Assembly (NCBI RefSeq): GCF_013044505.1
Contig: NZ_JABERD010000041.1
Coordinates: forward strand, 1-59,132
Source: Streptomyces sp. S3(2020)
Lineage (GTDB): Bacteria; Actinomycetota; Actinomycetes; Streptomycetales; Streptomycetaceae
DNA: 59,132 nucleotides
Reading direction: 5' to 3'
In this document: piece after piece, positions 19,904 through 29,558 of the stretch
Position numbering within the stretch: the first letter of the stretch is position 1
Layout: the number at the start of each line of letters is the position of its first letter
Notes under the pieces: generated by a model
Databases searched by the model: none
The model's input: only the letters and a program-made list of their open reading frames with translations
Told to the model about the DNA's origin: nothing
Program-made: the position numbers and the translations under genes

Positions 19904-20883
19904 GAGTGTTCTCCGAGGACTGGCGCGAGCGGGTCGGCCGTACCGGGGCCGTAGGCTCGCTCGACGATGCCGGACAGCTGTGCCAGGTCGACCTCGTAGG
20001 ACTGGGAGCCCACCGCGCCGAGGACCACGGAGGCCAGTGCGCAGCCCAGTCGGGCCGCGGGTTCGAGCGGCACGCCGTGGCTGATGGCGGCGAGGAAGCC
20101 GGCTCGGAAGGCGTCGCCGACACCGGTCGGGTCGGTCGTGACGGCGTCGGGGACCGCGGGGACGACGAGCGGGGGCTGTCCGGCGCGCTCGATGCGCACC
20201 CCCTTCTCGCCGAGGGTGGTGACCCAGGTGCCGACGACCGCGAGGATGTCGGTGCGGCTCCAGCCGGTGCGCTCCTTGAGCAGCGCGGCCTCGTACTCGT
20301 TGGTGAACAGCCAGGTGGCACCGTCGACCAGCTCGCGGGCCTGGTCGCCGTCCAGGCGGGCCAGTTGCTGCGAGGGGTCGGCGGCGAAGGGGAGGCCGAG
20401 GGCCCGGGACTCGGCGGTGTGGCGCAGCATCGCCGCCGGGTCGTTGGGCGAGACGAGGACGAGGCCGGGGCGGTCGCCATCGGTGACGAGGGCGTTCAGG
20501 TCGATGTCGTGGGCTTCGGCCATGGCGCCCGCGTAGAACGCGGCGATCTGGTTGGCGTCCTCGTCGGTCATGCACATGAAGCGGGCCGTCTGGTGTTCGG
20601 CGGAGGTGTGCACTCCCCCGGTGTCGACGCCGTGTTCCTTCAGCCAGACCGCGTACTCGGCGAAGTCGGTGCCGACCGCCCCGACCAGGAGCGGCGACAG
20701 GTCGAAGCCGCCGAGCCCGAAGGCGATGTTGGCGGCGACGCCGCCCCGGCGCACCTCGAGGCGGTCGACGAGGAAGGAGAGCGAGATGTGGGCCAGCTGC
20801 TCGGGGAGCAGCTGGTCCGTGAACCGTCCGGGGAAGACCATCAGATGGTCGGTGGCTATGGATCCTGTCACCGCGATGCGCAC
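19900..20883 (-). CDS. Adenosine kinase-like PfkB-family sugar kinase
   Basis: 327 residues. Features are an N-terminal VTGSIATDHLMVFPGRF, GGVAANIAFGLG (PfkB motif 1) and DPTGVGDAFRAGFL, with the catalytic aspartate in the anion-hole motif. PfkB proteins of this subgroup act on adenosine in Streptomyces. Next to ahcY the logical role is removal of adenosine to AMP, pulling the hydrolase reaction forward. The GTG at 20883 has AAGGAG six bases upstream. It lies 89 bp after metK and overlaps metH. Confidence 0.8.
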   Translation of the reverse strand: MRIAVTGSIATDHLMVFPGRFTDQLLPEQLAHISLSFLVDRLEVRRGGVAANIAFGLGGFDLSPLLVGAVGTDFAEYAVWLKEHGVDTGGVHTSAEHQTARFMCMTDEDANQIAAFYAGAMAEAHDIDLNALVTDGDRPGLVLVSPNDPAAMLRHTAESRALGLPFAADPSQQLARLDGDQARELVDGATWLFTNEYEAALLKERTGWSRTDILAVVGTWVTTLGEKGVRIERAGQPPLVVPAVPDAVTTDPTGVGDAFRAGFLAAISHGVPLEPAARLGCALASVVLGAVGSQSYEVDLAQLSGIVERAYGPGTADPLAPVLGEHS

Positions 20884-20972
20884 GGGAACTCCTTCGGTCG
20901 CTTCGGTCGCTGATCGCCGGTGTCGCACGGCGTCGGCCGCGACCGTCGGGCCCGGCCGTCCAGGTCTCGGGC

Positions 20973-22181
20973 TCAGATGCCCGCGGCCGCCTTGAGCTGC
21001 TGGGCGCGGTCGGTGCGCTCCCACGTGAAGTCGGGCAGCTCACGGCCGAAGTGGCCGTACGCGGCGGTCTGGGCGTAGATCGGGCGCAGCAGTTCCAGGT
21101 CGCGGATGATCGCGGCCGGACGCAGGTCGAAGACCTCGCCGATGGCCTGCTGGATCTTCTCCACCTCGACGGTGTGGGTGCCGAAGGTCTCGACGAACAG
21201 GCCCACCGGCTCGGCCTTGCCGATCGCGTACGCCACCTGCACCTCGCAGCGGGACGCGAGACCGGCCGCGACGACGTTCTTGGCGACCCAGCGCATCGCG
21301 TACGCCGCCGAACGGTCCACCTTGGACGGGTCCTTGCCGGAGAACGCGCCGCCGCCGTGGCGGGCCATGCCGCCGTACGTGTCGATGATGATCTTCCGGC
21401 CGGTCAGACCCGCATCACCCATCGGGCCGCCGATCTCGAAGCGCCCGGTCGGGTTGACCAGGAGGCGGTAGCCCTCGGTCTCCAGCTTGATGCCGTCGGC
21501 GGCGAGCTGCGCCAGCACGTGCTCGACGACCTCCACGCGGATGTCGGGGGTCAGCAGGGACTCCAGGTCGATGTCGGAGGCGTGCTGCGAGGAGACCACG
21601 ACGGTGTCGAGGCGGACGGCCTTGTCGCCGTCGTACTCGATGGTGACCTGCGTCTTGCCGTCGGGCCGCAGGTAGGGGACGGTGCCGTCCTTGCGGACCT
21701 GGGTCAGCCGGCGGGAGAGCCGGTGGGCCAGCTCGATGGGCAGCGGCATCAGGTTGGGCGTCTCGTCCGTGGCGTACCCGAACATGAGGCCCTGGTCGCC
21801 GGCGCCCTGCTTGTCGAGCTCGTCCTCGTCGCCTTCGACCCGCTTCTCGTAGGCGGTGTCGACGCCCTGGGCGATGTCGGGGGACTGCGCGCCGATGGAC
21901 ACCGAGACACCGCAGGAGGCGCCGTCGAAGCCCTTGGCCGAGGAGTCGTAGCCGATGTCGAGGATGGCGTCGCGCACGAGTTGGGCGATGGGGGCGTAGG
22001 CCGTGGTGGTGACCTCGCCTGCGATGTGCACCTGACCGGTGGTGATCAGGGTCTCCACCGCGACGCGCGAGGCGGGGTCCTGGCTCAGCAGCGCATCGAG
22101 GATGGTGTCACTGATCCGATCGGCGATCTTGTCGGGGTGACCCTCGGTCACGGATTCCGAGGTGAACAGACGACGGGACAT
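20973..22181 (-). CDS. metK: S-adenosylmethionine synthetase
   Basis: 402 residues. Motifs are [30 protein letters not shown] and [16 protein letters not shown] (phosphate-binding loop). It forms SAM from methionine and ATP and is the first gene of the methyl-cycle operon (metK, adenosine kinase, metH, metF, ahcY, 42-residue gene). AGGAG precedes the ATG closely. Together these enzymes regenerate SAM continually, suggesting heavy methyl demand by the cluster product. Confidence 0.96.
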   Translation of the reverse strand: MSRRLFTSESVTEGHPDKIADRISDTILDALLSQDPASRVAVETLITTGQVHIAGEVTTTAYAPIAQLVRDAILDIGYDSSAKGFDGASCGVSVSIGAQSPDIAQGVDTAYEKRVEGDEDELDKQGAGDQGLMFGYATDETPNLMPLPIELAHRLSRRLTQVRKDGTVPYLRPDGKTQVTIEYDGDKAVRLDTVVVSSQHASDIDLESLLTPDIRVEVVEHVLAQLAADGIKLETEGYRLLVNPTGRFEIGGPMGDAGLTGRKIIIDTYGGMARHGGGAFSGKDPSKVDRSAAYAMRWVAKNVVAAGLASRCEVQVAYAIGKAEPVGLFVETFGTHTVEVEKIQQAIGEVFDLRPAAIIRDLELLRPIYAQTAAYGHFGRELPDFTWERTDRAQQLKAAAGI

Positions 22182-22394
22182 GGCTCTCCTGATGGTTGCG
22201 GCCCAAAGCACGAAGGGCGTCAGAGACCGGGCGAGGTCACCCGTGACACAGCCCAAGATGGACGACCTCGAACGAGGAGCACTCGAAGAGCGGCGGAACC
22301 TCGGCGGAGAGGACCGCCCCGACGGCGGTGCGGCCGCTTCGCACGTGGTACGCCGACGCCGTGGCCGCCCGGATCCGCTCGCGGGGCGTCGGCC
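22182..22394 (-). promoter_or_regulatory. Region upstream of metK
   Basis: 213 bp between the condensation-domain gene and metK on the same strand. It probably carries the methyl-operon promoter. I found no convincing SAM riboswitch fold; only short hairpins such as GTCACGGGTGAC at 22233-22244 are visible. Confidence 0.4.
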
Positions 22395-25300
22395 TCAGGT
22401 GTCCGCCGCGGTGGCCTCCTCGATGGCCCGGGCGAGATCGCGGGCCCGGTCCTCCTCGTCCGCGTACGCGCCGGCGAGCACCACTCGGGGCGGACGGCCG
22501 CCGTCCGCGCCGATCCGCCGGGCGAGGTCGCAGGCGAGGGCGCCGGCGCCGGAGAAGCCGCCGAGGAGCAGCGACCGGCCGGTGCCGTGTGCGGCCAGCG
22601 CGGGCCGGGCGCGGTCGGCGTCGCCGGTGAGCACGAGCAGTTCCTGGGGGCCAGCGTAGGTGTGGGCCAGCAGGTCGTAGCAGGTCGCGGGGGCGCCCGG
22701 CGGCGGGACCAGGCAGATGGTGCCCGCCTGCTCCTGGTCCGCCGCGCGCAGGGTGAGCAGCGGGTCGCCGTCCGCCCCGGAGACCTCGGCCATGCTCGGT
22801 ACGGCCCTGCCCTCCAGCAGCTTCACGGCGTCCGCGACGGTGGTGGACTCGCCCGCCCACAGGGGGAGTTCGCGCAGCAGCAGGGCACTTTGCATCAGCA
22901 GTTCGGCAGCCGCTTCGTCGCCGAGCACATCACGGTCGTACACCCCCGTCAGGACCAGGCCGCCCGCACTGTCGTGGTGGGCGAGCAGCCCGATGGGCAG
23001 CACCGAGCGGGCGGGTACGGCGCCGGAGAACTCGGCACGGATGCCCTGCGCGGCGAGTTCGCCCTCCAGTCCTTCCACCGGGTGCGGCGGGTCCTCGAAG
23101 ACGATGACGGTGGCGGCGGGGTCGGTGCCCGTGCCGCGTCGGCCCGGGGGCCTGATCCAGTCGGCGGGCACCCATTCGTAGGCGGCCATGTCCAGGGTGT
23201 GGTCGCGCAGTTGCCGCATCAGGTGGGGCAGGGTGCCCGCCGGGTCCACCTCGACGGACATGGGCAGTGAGTTGCGCAGCGGGCCCAGCATCCGGGCCAC
23301 GCCGTCGAGCGGGATGCCGCGTCCCGGGGCGGTGACCGCGAAACAGACCGGGGCCGGGCCGGCGGCACCGGAGGCACGGTGGATCAGCATGGCCCAGACG
23401 GCCTGGAGCACGCTGCTCTCCGCGATGCCCCACATGCCTGCCCAGCGTGCGAGACGGATGGTTTCTGCAGAGTCCAGGCGCAGCCGCGAGCGGCCCACTC
23501 CGGTCAGCCCGGTGGCTCCGCCGGGCCGGGCCGGCCGTGACGCCGCGTCGGCGGGCAGTACGGAACGCGCCCAGAACCCCCGTACGGGCTCCAGGTCCTG
23601 GGCCGCGATCCAGGCGGTGTAGTCACGCAGGTCGGGCCGGCGCTCGCCGCCGGGCAGGGAGCCGCCCGCGAGGTAGGCCCGGTGGAACTCGCGCAGCAGG
23701 ATGTGCGCGCTCCAGGTGTCGAGCAGGGCCCGGTGGTAGGTGAGCACGATCCGGGTGGGCGAGGCGGCGCCCTCGAGCGGGCTGCCCTCCGACCCCAGCA
23801 GGGTCAGGCGCAGCGGTCCGGGGCAGCGCAGGTCGAAGCCGCGCAGCCGGTCGCGCTCCAGCAGGGCGGACAGTTCGCCGTCGTCACCGCGCCGGACCCG
23901 GACGGTGATCTCGGGAGAGACCCGGCTGTGCACCATGAGCTGTGGTTCGGGGCCGCCGGTGAACGCGGTGCGCAGCACCGTCTCGCAGTCGAAGACCGAC
24001 TGCCATGCCGCGGTGAAGCGTTCGACGTCCAAAGGACCGTGCCAGACCCACACGAGCTGCTCGACGTGCCGGCCGGTGCCGGGCTGTGCGTCGCTCCCCC
24101 GGTACAGCGCCGACTGCTGGGGGGTGGCCCGGAAGACGGACGGGATCGGGGCGTTGGCCGCCTCCGCCAGCTCCCCGAGGATCTCGCGCAGCAGGTCGGC
24201 GAGAGCGGCCACGGAGGTGTCGGTGATGCCTTCGGCCGGGTCGGGCACCCAGTCCAGGCCGAGGCGCAGCCTGCCGCCGACAACCTGTACTCGGGCTTCG
24301 AGACGGTGCGCGGGCCGGCTCGGCGCGCTGCCGGGCACGGGCTGGGCGGAGCCGGGCAGCAGTTCGTCCGGGCCGTGCAGGATCAGACAGGCCGGGGCGG
24401 GCGCCAGTTCGCGCAGGGCGTCGCGCAGCAGCGGGTCGGGGTTCCACTCCCGGCAGGCCCCGAATCCGGCGCCGCCCGCGGCCTGTCCGGCGGCGGCCGC
24501 CAACGGGCCTGCCACCGCCGCCAGTTGACCGAGGGGGTCGAGGCCCGGGTCGAGGGTGAGATGGACCGGGTGCACATCGGTGAGCCGGCCCACATGGCGC
24601 CGCAGGCCCCGATGGCCCGCCCTGGGGTCGCTGCGCACATCGAAGCCGACCTCGTCGACACGCTGCCAGCGGGCGAGGGCCAGGGCGAACGCGCCGGTCA
24701 GGACCTGCCCGGCGGTCAGCGCGAGCCGTCGCGCCAGACCCTGGGTGAGGCGCTCGGTCAGGTCCTCGTCCACGGTGAGGTCGATGTGCCGTTCGTGTCC
24801 CGGCCCGCTGTCCCACGCCGGCGCCGGGGCGGTGTCGCTCGCGTCTCCGGACCGGGTCACCGCAGCGGAGCTGCGGGCACCGAGGGTGCGGGCCCTGCGG
24901 TCGGCGACGAGGGCCCAGTGGCGGACCTCGTCGGGGTCGTGGGCCAGGTCCCGCAGTTCGCCGACCCAGTCGGTCAGCGGGTCGGGCACGCGCCGCGGCC
25001 GTACGGGGTTCCCTGCCGCGGCCGCGCCGAGGGCGGTGGTCAGGTCGTCGATCAGGATCCGCCAGGACGCGGCGTCCACGGCGAGTTGATGGACGATCAC
25101 GGCGAGCCGGTCGGCGCGCGGTCCCGCGGTACGGCAGTCCCGGGCGAGCAGGGCCCGCAGCTGGACGCCGTTACCCGCGTCGAGTGTGTCGCTGATCGAG
25201 GCGACGGCCGCGGCGAAGTCGGCCTCGTCGGTGAACTCGCCCTGCGCCAACGGGTCCTGGCCGTCCGCGGCCGTGGCCTGTCCGGTCAGGCGGCCGCCCA

Positions 25301-25760
25301 ATGTGTCGAGGCGGGAGCGCAGTTGAGGGTGGGCGGCCACGACGGTGTGCAGCGCCTCCCGCACCACACCGGCGTCCAGCGGAACGGCCGACTCGATGAA
25401 CACCGCCTCGTAGCGGTGGCGTGCGGGTCGGGTGAGGACCGCGCACTGGGCGGGGACGAGCGGACGGTCGGTGACGGCCGGCTCGGTGAGGAGGTCGGCG
25501 ATACGGCCCACCACGGACGCCGCGATCGCGCCGTCGCGCTGGATGAAACGGAGCGTGTGGTGGTCGGGGCCGTGCCGCAGCAGCCGATGCTGCCATCCCG
25601 CCCGGCCCGGGTCACCGCAGGCGAGTTCGCCCAGGACGTCTTCCAGCACGGCGGGGTCGAGGGGACCGCGCAACTGAAGGTCCCACGGGGCCGTGTGGGG
25701 AGGGGGCCCGGGGTCGACGACCACGGAGACCGCCGCGTGGGAGGAACGGGAAAGAGTCAT
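22395..25760 (-). CDS. Free-standing didomain condensation/epimerisation-like protein lacking catalytic histidines, with vestigial thioesterase tail
   Basis: 1121 residues. An N-terminal ~95-residue segment is followed by a condensation-superfamily domain whose core, HQLAVDAASWRIL, is closest to epimerisation domains (HHxxxDG). The second histidine is Gln225. A second condensation domain opens at FRATPQQSALYRG and has HRALLDTWS, with the catalytic histidine replaced by Arg677. The C-terminal ~110 residues resemble a short thioesterase (GFSGAGALA around Ser1070). No adenylation or carrier domain is present. Known C domains need the second histidine, so both are probably non-catalytic or use different chemistry. 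The ATG at 25760 lacks a good ribosome-binding site; an in-frame ATG at 26132 would add implausible sequence. Confidence 0.7.
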   Translation of the reverse strand: MTLSRSSHAAVSVVVDPGPPPHTAPWDLQLRGPLDPAVLEDVLGELACGDPGRAGWQHRLLRHGPDHHTLRFIQRDGAIAASVVGRIADLLTEPAVTDRPLVPAQCAVLTRPARHRYEAVFIESAVPLDAGVVREALHTVVAAHPQLRSRLDTLGGRLTGQATAADGQDPLAQGEFTDEADFAAAVASISDTLDAGNGVQLRALLARDCRTAGPRADRLAVIVHQLAVDAASWRILIDDLTTALGAAAAGNPVRPRRVPDPLTDWVGELRDLAHDPDEVRHWALVADRRARTLGARSSAAVTRSGDASDTAPAPAWDSGPGHERHIDLTVDEDLTERLTQGLARRLALTAGQVLTGAFALALARWQRVDEVGFDVRSDPRAGHRGLRRHVGRLTDVHPVHLTLDPGLDPLGQLAAVAGPLAAAAGQAAGGAGFGACREWNPDPLLRDALRELAPAPACLILHGPDELLPGSAQPVPGSAPSRPAHRLEARVQVVGGRLRLGLDWVPDPAEGITDTSVAALADLLREILGELAEAANAPIPSVFRATPQQSALYRGSDAQPGTGRHVEQLVWVWHGPLDVERFTAAWQSVFDCETVLRTAFTGGPEPQLMVHSRVSPEITVRVRRGDDGELSALLERDRLRGFDLRCPGPLRLTLLGSEGSPLEGAASPTRIVLTYHRALLDTWSAHILLREFHRAYLAGGSLPGGERRPDLRDYTAWIAAQDLEPVRGFWARSVLPADAASRPARPGGATGLTGVGRSRLRLDSAETIRLARWAGMWGIAESSVLQAVWAMLIHRASGAAGPAPVCFAVTAPGRGIPLDGVARMLGPLRNSLPMSVEVDPAGTLPHLMRQLRDHTLDMAAYEWVPADWIRPPGRRGTGTDPAATVIVFEDPPHPVEGLEGELAAQGIRAEFSGAVPARSVLPIGLLAHHDSAGGLVLTGVYDRDVLGDEAAAELLMQSALLLRELPLWAGESTTVADAVKLLEGRAVPSMAEVSGADGDPLLTLRAADQEQAGTICLVPPPGAPATCYDLLAHTYAGPQELLVLTGDADRARPALAAHGTGRSLLLGGFSGAGALACDLARRIGADGGRPPRVVLAGAYADEEDRARDLARAIEEATAADT

Positions 25761-26270
25761 GCGTGTCCGGGGACGTGCGGTCCGCTGCGACCGGCGCGGT
25801 CCCCTCCCTCCTCTCCTCTGTAGGCGCTGGCTGAGCTGCGACGCCCGGCCCCTGCGGGGACCGTGCCGCCGTGCCGGTGGGCGATGTGCCGAGTCCGGCC
25901 CTGGAGGCGTCCTGGACGGTTCGCGTCCGGTGGCGCCGTACAGGGCCGTGGCGAAGACAGGAGAGCGCCCGAGAACGGACGGCCGGCGGGGCGGACGGCC
26001 CGCGCGCGTGCCCGATGGAACCAGGCCGGAAGAAGTGGCTGCGACGCCGGTGGCGGGGCATGGGACATCCGGGGGCGCTGCCGCGCTGCCTCGCTCCCAT
26101 GACGCCTCCTGGTCAGCAGAAATCCACCGCACTCCGATTCAGCACGCTAACGGCGGCGGCCGCTCCCCGTCCGTTTTCCCAAGCGGGTGTGCAGCGGTGC
26201 CCAAGCCCGCCAGGGCCCATCCATGAGCGGCACGTCCAAGGACTCCCGTCCGCCCCGTCCGGTGCCGCCG
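25761..26270 (-). other. 510-bp leader without a convincing gene
   Basis: Lies between the aromatase/cyclase stop and the condensation-protein start. AGGAGG precedes an ATG at 26100, but the encoded peptide is Arg/Pro-rich and overlaps the next gene out of frame, so I do not call it. A purine-rich GAGGAGAGGAGGGAGG is about 45 bases upstream of 25760. It may hold an independent promoter. Confidence 0.4.
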
Positions 26271-27224
26271 TCACAGCATGCGGACGGCGGTCTCCGCATG
26301 CTGCTTGGCATGGGCGAGCAGCACCCGGCTGTTGCGGCCGATCGCCTCGCGCACATGCCGGCGGGCGTGTTCCAGGCTCGCCTGCTCGCCGAGTTCGGCG
26401 GCGATGTTCTCCTCACGCAGGACGACGGTGTGCTGGGCGATGACGGTCACGCCCCGCTCCTCGGGGACGACGGACCATTCGCCGGTGTGTGCCTGGAGCA
26501 GGGCGGGGGGCGTGGTCTGCTTGTGGATGATGCGCTCCGCGTGCGGGAAGCAGATCCGTACCGAGTCGGTGGTGTGCGTGCCGTACTCGGTCAGCGTCTC
26601 CATGCTCATGCGCTGCACTCCGGGCTCGTCCTCGGTGAGGTCGACCCGGGTGACGTGCGGGACCATGTCCGGCCAGTCACCGGCCCGGTACAGGAAGTCG
26701 TAGACCAGTTCGGCCGGACCGTTGACGTGTACCGACTCCTCGAAGGTCAGGACCAGTTCGTCCAGGCGCTCCCAGCGCTCGGCGACCGCCTTCAGGCCGG
26801 CGAGCTGGCTGCGGCTGTGCCCGTCGGCGGCCCGCTCCGCCCACGCCAGGTCGGCGGGCAGGTCGTCGACGACACTGAAGTCGTAGAGCAGCTCGAGTTC
26901 GCTGCTGTCAGGTCCTTCGGGGCGTACGTTGACGATGCCGCCCAGCGAGCTCAACGGCGACGCGGGGAGTTCCTGCCGGAACTCCACCCGGCGGTTCACC
27001 GGGTCCAGGTGCCGCCACGAGGTCCATGACTTCAGCTGGCCGTCCATGAAACACCATGTGCGCAGCCGCTCCCGTTCCCCGTCGAACTCCAGGCGTTCCA
27101 CATGAACGCTCGGGGAGAAATAGAGCGGCCAGTTCACCGCGTCGGCGAAGAGTGCGTAGACCACACCGGCGGGTGCGGACACATGCACCTTGTGCGTCGT
27201 CTTCTCGGCGACCTCAACAGACAT
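26271..27224 (-). CDS. Didomain polyketide aromatase/cyclase (two SRPBCC domains)
   Basis: 317 residues. Two START/Bet v 1-like halves are visible: one opens with HKVHVSAPAGVVYALFADAV around residue 11, the second with ESVHVNGPAELVYDFLYRAG around residue 165. This is the architecture of ActVII/StfQ-type aromatase/cyclases, which act on the first ring of a poly-beta-keto chain held on the acyl carrier protein of a type II PKS. No ketosynthase or ACP is in the window, so the minimal PKS must lie elsewhere. GGAGAGG lies about seven bases before the ATG. Confidence 0.88.
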   Translation of the reverse strand: MSVEVAEKTTHKVHVSAPAGVVYALFADAVNWPLYFSPSVHVERLEFDGERERLRTWCFMDGQLKSWTSWRHLDPVNRRVEFRQELPASPLSSLGGIVNVRPEGPDSSELELLYDFSVVDDLPADLAWAERAADGHSRSQLAGLKAVAERWERLDELVLTFEESVHVNGPAELVYDFLYRAGDWPDMVPHVTRVDLTEDEPGVQRMSMETLTEYGTHTTDSVRICFPHAERIIHKQTTPPALLQAHTGEWSVVPEERGVTVIAQHTVVLREENIAAELGEQASLEHARRHVREAIGRNSRVLLAHAKQHAETAVRML

Positions 27225-27417
27225 CTGAACACCTCTCCTACATTGCGCCGACGGGTACGCGAACAGAATTCAGACGGCCGGATGAAAACCGCTGAAGAAC
27301 GAGCGGAAAGCAGATCGAAAAGCGCTGGTCCCGTCAGCCGTCGACTGCCGCGTCGCACAAGGATCCAGGGGCGCGGAGGCAGTCGTGTGCCTGCACCGGG
27401 TTGGCGGCGGTACGGGT

Positions 27418-28167
27418 TCAGCCGACGGGCACGCTCTGCCGGGCGAGGCGGCCGGTGACGCGGCCGGCCCGGCCCAGGAGCCTGGGCAGTTCACGGCCCC
27501 GTCCGAAGAAGTGGTGGCCGGGGACGGTACGCAGCCAGGTGGGTCCTTGGGTCCACTGCCGCCAGCCGTCGGCGATCGTGGGCGGTGCCAGCGGGTTCTC
27601 CCGCGAGGCGACCACGAGTACGGGGGTGGTGAGCGGTCCCGCGGACGAGGGTTTGCGAGCCGCTTCCTCCAGGGACTGGGCGAGTTCCAGGTCGGCGCGG
27701 AGCACCGGCAGCATGGCCCGCAGCCAGATCCCTTCGTCGCTCTGCGCGGGCACGGCGCCCTTGCCGCCCAGGACATGCAGGAGTTCGGCGTCCGAAGCCC
27801 CGCGGGCGTCGGGCAGTTCGGAGGGAGTGTCGGGTGGCGGGCAGGCGCCGACGGCGAGAAGTGCGGGGCCGGGCAGCCCGGCCTCGTGCAGGGCGCGCGT
27901 CACGGTGAAGGCGACCATCGCGCCGAGACCGTGCCCGTACAGGATGTACGGGTCGGGGTGCGGGTCGGCGAACAGGGGCAGCACATCGGCGAGCAGCGCC
28001 TCATGGGTGGTCACCCGGGGTGCGGAGCGCCGCCGTTCGCCGCCCGGCAGGGCGACCGGGAGCACGTCGACACCGGGGCCGGTGTTCGCGGCCCAGTGAT
28101 CGAAGATCGAGAGGCCCCCCTCGGAGTGCGCGAAACAGTGCAGGCGCACCGACGGTCCGTCCGACAT
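27418..28167 (-). CDS. Type II thioesterase homologue with nucleophile Ser replaced by Gly
   Basis: 249 residues of the alpha/beta-hydrolase TEII family: FAHSEGGLSIFDHW at the N terminus, PVALPGGERRR and C-terminal PGHHFFGRG with the catalytic histidine. The nucleophile elbow reads ILYGHGLGAMVA where the family has GHSxG; codon 80 is GGT (27928-27930), one base from AGT Ser. The usual acid motif (GDxDP) reads SRENP. Two of three triad residues are therefore missing and editing hydrolysis is unlikely by the known mechanism. GAGGAGG precedes the ATG at 28167. A SARP-box-like repeat lies about 60 bp upstream. Confidence 0.8.
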   Translation of the reverse strand: MSDGPSVRLHCFAHSEGGLSIFDHWAANTGPGVDVLPVALPGGERRRSAPRVTTHEALLADVLPLFADPHPDPYILYGHGLGAMVAFTVTRALHEAGLPGPALLAVGACPPPDTPSELPDARGASDAELLHVLGGKGAVPAQSDEGIWLRAMLPVLRADLELAQSLEEAARKPSSAGPLTTPVLVVASRENPLAPPTIADGWRQWTQGPTWLRTVPGHHFFGRGRELPRLLGRAGRVTGRLARQSVPVG

Positions 28168-28227
28168 GGCATCCTCCTCGCCCGCCGCCCCTGGACACAC
28201 GGGGCGGGGTTCGAGAATCGCCGGACT

Positions 28228-28245
28228 ACCTCAAAGACCGCTTGA
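28228..28245 (-). promoter_or_regulatory. SARP-box-like repeat upstream of the thioesterase gene
   Basis: On the minus strand TCAAGCG and TTGAGGT are spaced by exactly 11 bp, the helical phasing of SARP heptamers. It starts about 60 bp from the thioesterase ATG. The remainder of 28168-28619 (452 bp between thioesterase and SARP gene) shows no gene. Confidence 0.45.
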
Positions 28246-28619
28246 GAGCGGGCAGAGGACGGCTTTCGCCGACTCGGGCACACCGCCGAACGATGCGATC
28301 ATGGAGAGGACTTCCCGCGCGGGGAGCTCTCGCGGCGGTCCGTCCGTCGTACGACGTTGCAGCGACCGCGTCCGCGGACGGTCTGGCGGACGCCGGGCCG
28401 ACGCTGTTCCCCCGGCCGGTCCGGCCCCCTGCACTGCACTCCCCACTCCGCCCCGGGGCCGCGTTCCACCTGGCCGGGGCCGATCCGACGGCCCGCCGTC
28501 CCCCCGGCGGAGCCCTTCTTCCAGTACCACCGGGACCGCGGGGTCAGGCACGGTTCCGGGAGGAGGCAGTGGTGGAAAACGACCTCTGAGTACGACTCGA
28601 GCCCCCGCTCCGGCCGGCC

Positions 28620-29441
28620 TCAGGCGGCGTAGAGATCGAAGGTCGAGCTGCGCCGGATACCGGCGGACACGTCCAGCTGCGGGTCGACGGCGAGCATCGC
28701 CTGGTGCAGCCGCTGCACCTGCGGTGAGGGCTCGACGCCCAGCTCCTCGATGAGCCTGATGCGCAGCTTGCGATAGACCGACAGGGCCGATGCCTGCCGC
28801 CCCGACCGGTACAGCGCCACCATGGCCTGCGAGTGCAGCCCCTCGTGCTGCGGGTAGCGCGCCGTCAGTTCGGCGAGTTCCGCGATGAGTTCGGAGTGCC
28901 TGCCCAGCCGAAGGTCGGCGTCGATGCGCCTCTCGACGGTGCCCAGCCGGCTCTCCTCCAGGCGCATGACCTCGATGCCGAGGATCGGCCCGACCCGTAC
29001 GTCGACCAGTGCGGGTCCGCGCCACAGTTCCAGCGCCTTGCGGAAACAGTTGGCCGATGTCTCGTCGTCCCCGGACTCGAACGCCGACCGTCCTTCGGTG
29101 ACCATGCGTTCGTACTCGTGGACGTCGACGCTCTCGGGGGATATCTGCAGCAGATAGCCTCCGTGCCGGGTGGCGAGCACCTCCTTGGCCGCGCCGGGGG
29201 CGTCGGGTCCCATCGCGGTGCCCAGGCGCCGGCGCAGTTGCAGGATGTAGGTCTGCAGAGTGGTGAGCGCGCTCTGCGGCGGTTCCGTTCCCCAGATTTC
29301 TTCCATGAGCATGGGGACAGGCATGACCCGTCCGGGGTAGAGAGCGAGCAGGGAAAGAATCTGCCGCGGCTTACCGGCCGTCGGGACAATCGACCCCCCG
29401 TTGACCTCGGCACTCAACGGACCCAGAACTTGAATCTTCAC
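28620..29441 (-). CDS. SARP-family pathway activator
   Basis: 273 residues. It has an OmpR-like winged helix (residues ~1-95, KIQVLGPLSAEVNGGSIVPT and TTLQTYILQLRRRLG) followed by a bacterial transcriptional activation domain (~100-245, with ALYRSGRQASALSVYRKLR). This is a small SARP without ATPase, like ActII-ORF4/RedD. It should activate the adjacent polyketide-type genes through 11-bp-phased repeats, several of which are visible here. Its own upstream region holds three such repeats. Confidence 0.92.
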   Translation of the reverse strand: MKIQVLGPLSAEVNGGSIVPTAGKPRQILSLLALYPGRVMPVPMLMEEIWGTEPPQSALTTLQTYILQLRRRLGTAMGPDAPGAAKEVLATRHGGYLLQISPESVDVHEYERMVTEGRSAFESGDDETSANCFRKALELWRGPALVDVRVGPILGIEVMRLEESRLGTVERRIDADLRLGRHSELIAELAELTARYPQHEGLHSQAMVALYRSGRQASALSVYRKLRIRLIEELGVEPSPQVQRLHQAMLAVDPQLDVSAGIRRSSTFDLYAA

Positions 29442-29529
29442 TGCTTTCCTCCGTACCTCGTCGAGTTCCTCTCGTGGCTGAATTCCGTCACCGTCAGCAC
29501 ACTAGCCGGATTCGCGCCACACCCGACTT

Positions 29530-29558
29530 TCCTCAACCAGGGCTTGAGAGCGTTTCAA
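29530..29558 (-). promoter_or_regulatory. SARP box: three heptamers at exact 11-bp spacing
   Basis: Read on the minus strand, TTGAAAC, TCAAGCC and TTGAGGA begin 11 bp apart, 90-120 bp upstream of the SARP gene at 29441. This is the classical SARP site architecture and suggests autoregulation or cross-regulation by the second SARP. The rest of 29442-30024 (583 bp) contains an AT-richer stretch near 29640-29700 and no convincing gene. Confidence 0.6.

Noticed and set aside
22182..22394. SAM riboswitch upstream of metK
   Set aside because: I looked for SAM-II/SAM-IV-type folds; only short unrelated hairpins are visible and no conserved core could be placed.
25612..26100. 162-codon minus-strand frame with AGGAGG before its ATG
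   Set aside because: The peptide is Arg/Pro-rich, has no family resemblance and overlaps the condensation-protein gene out of frame.
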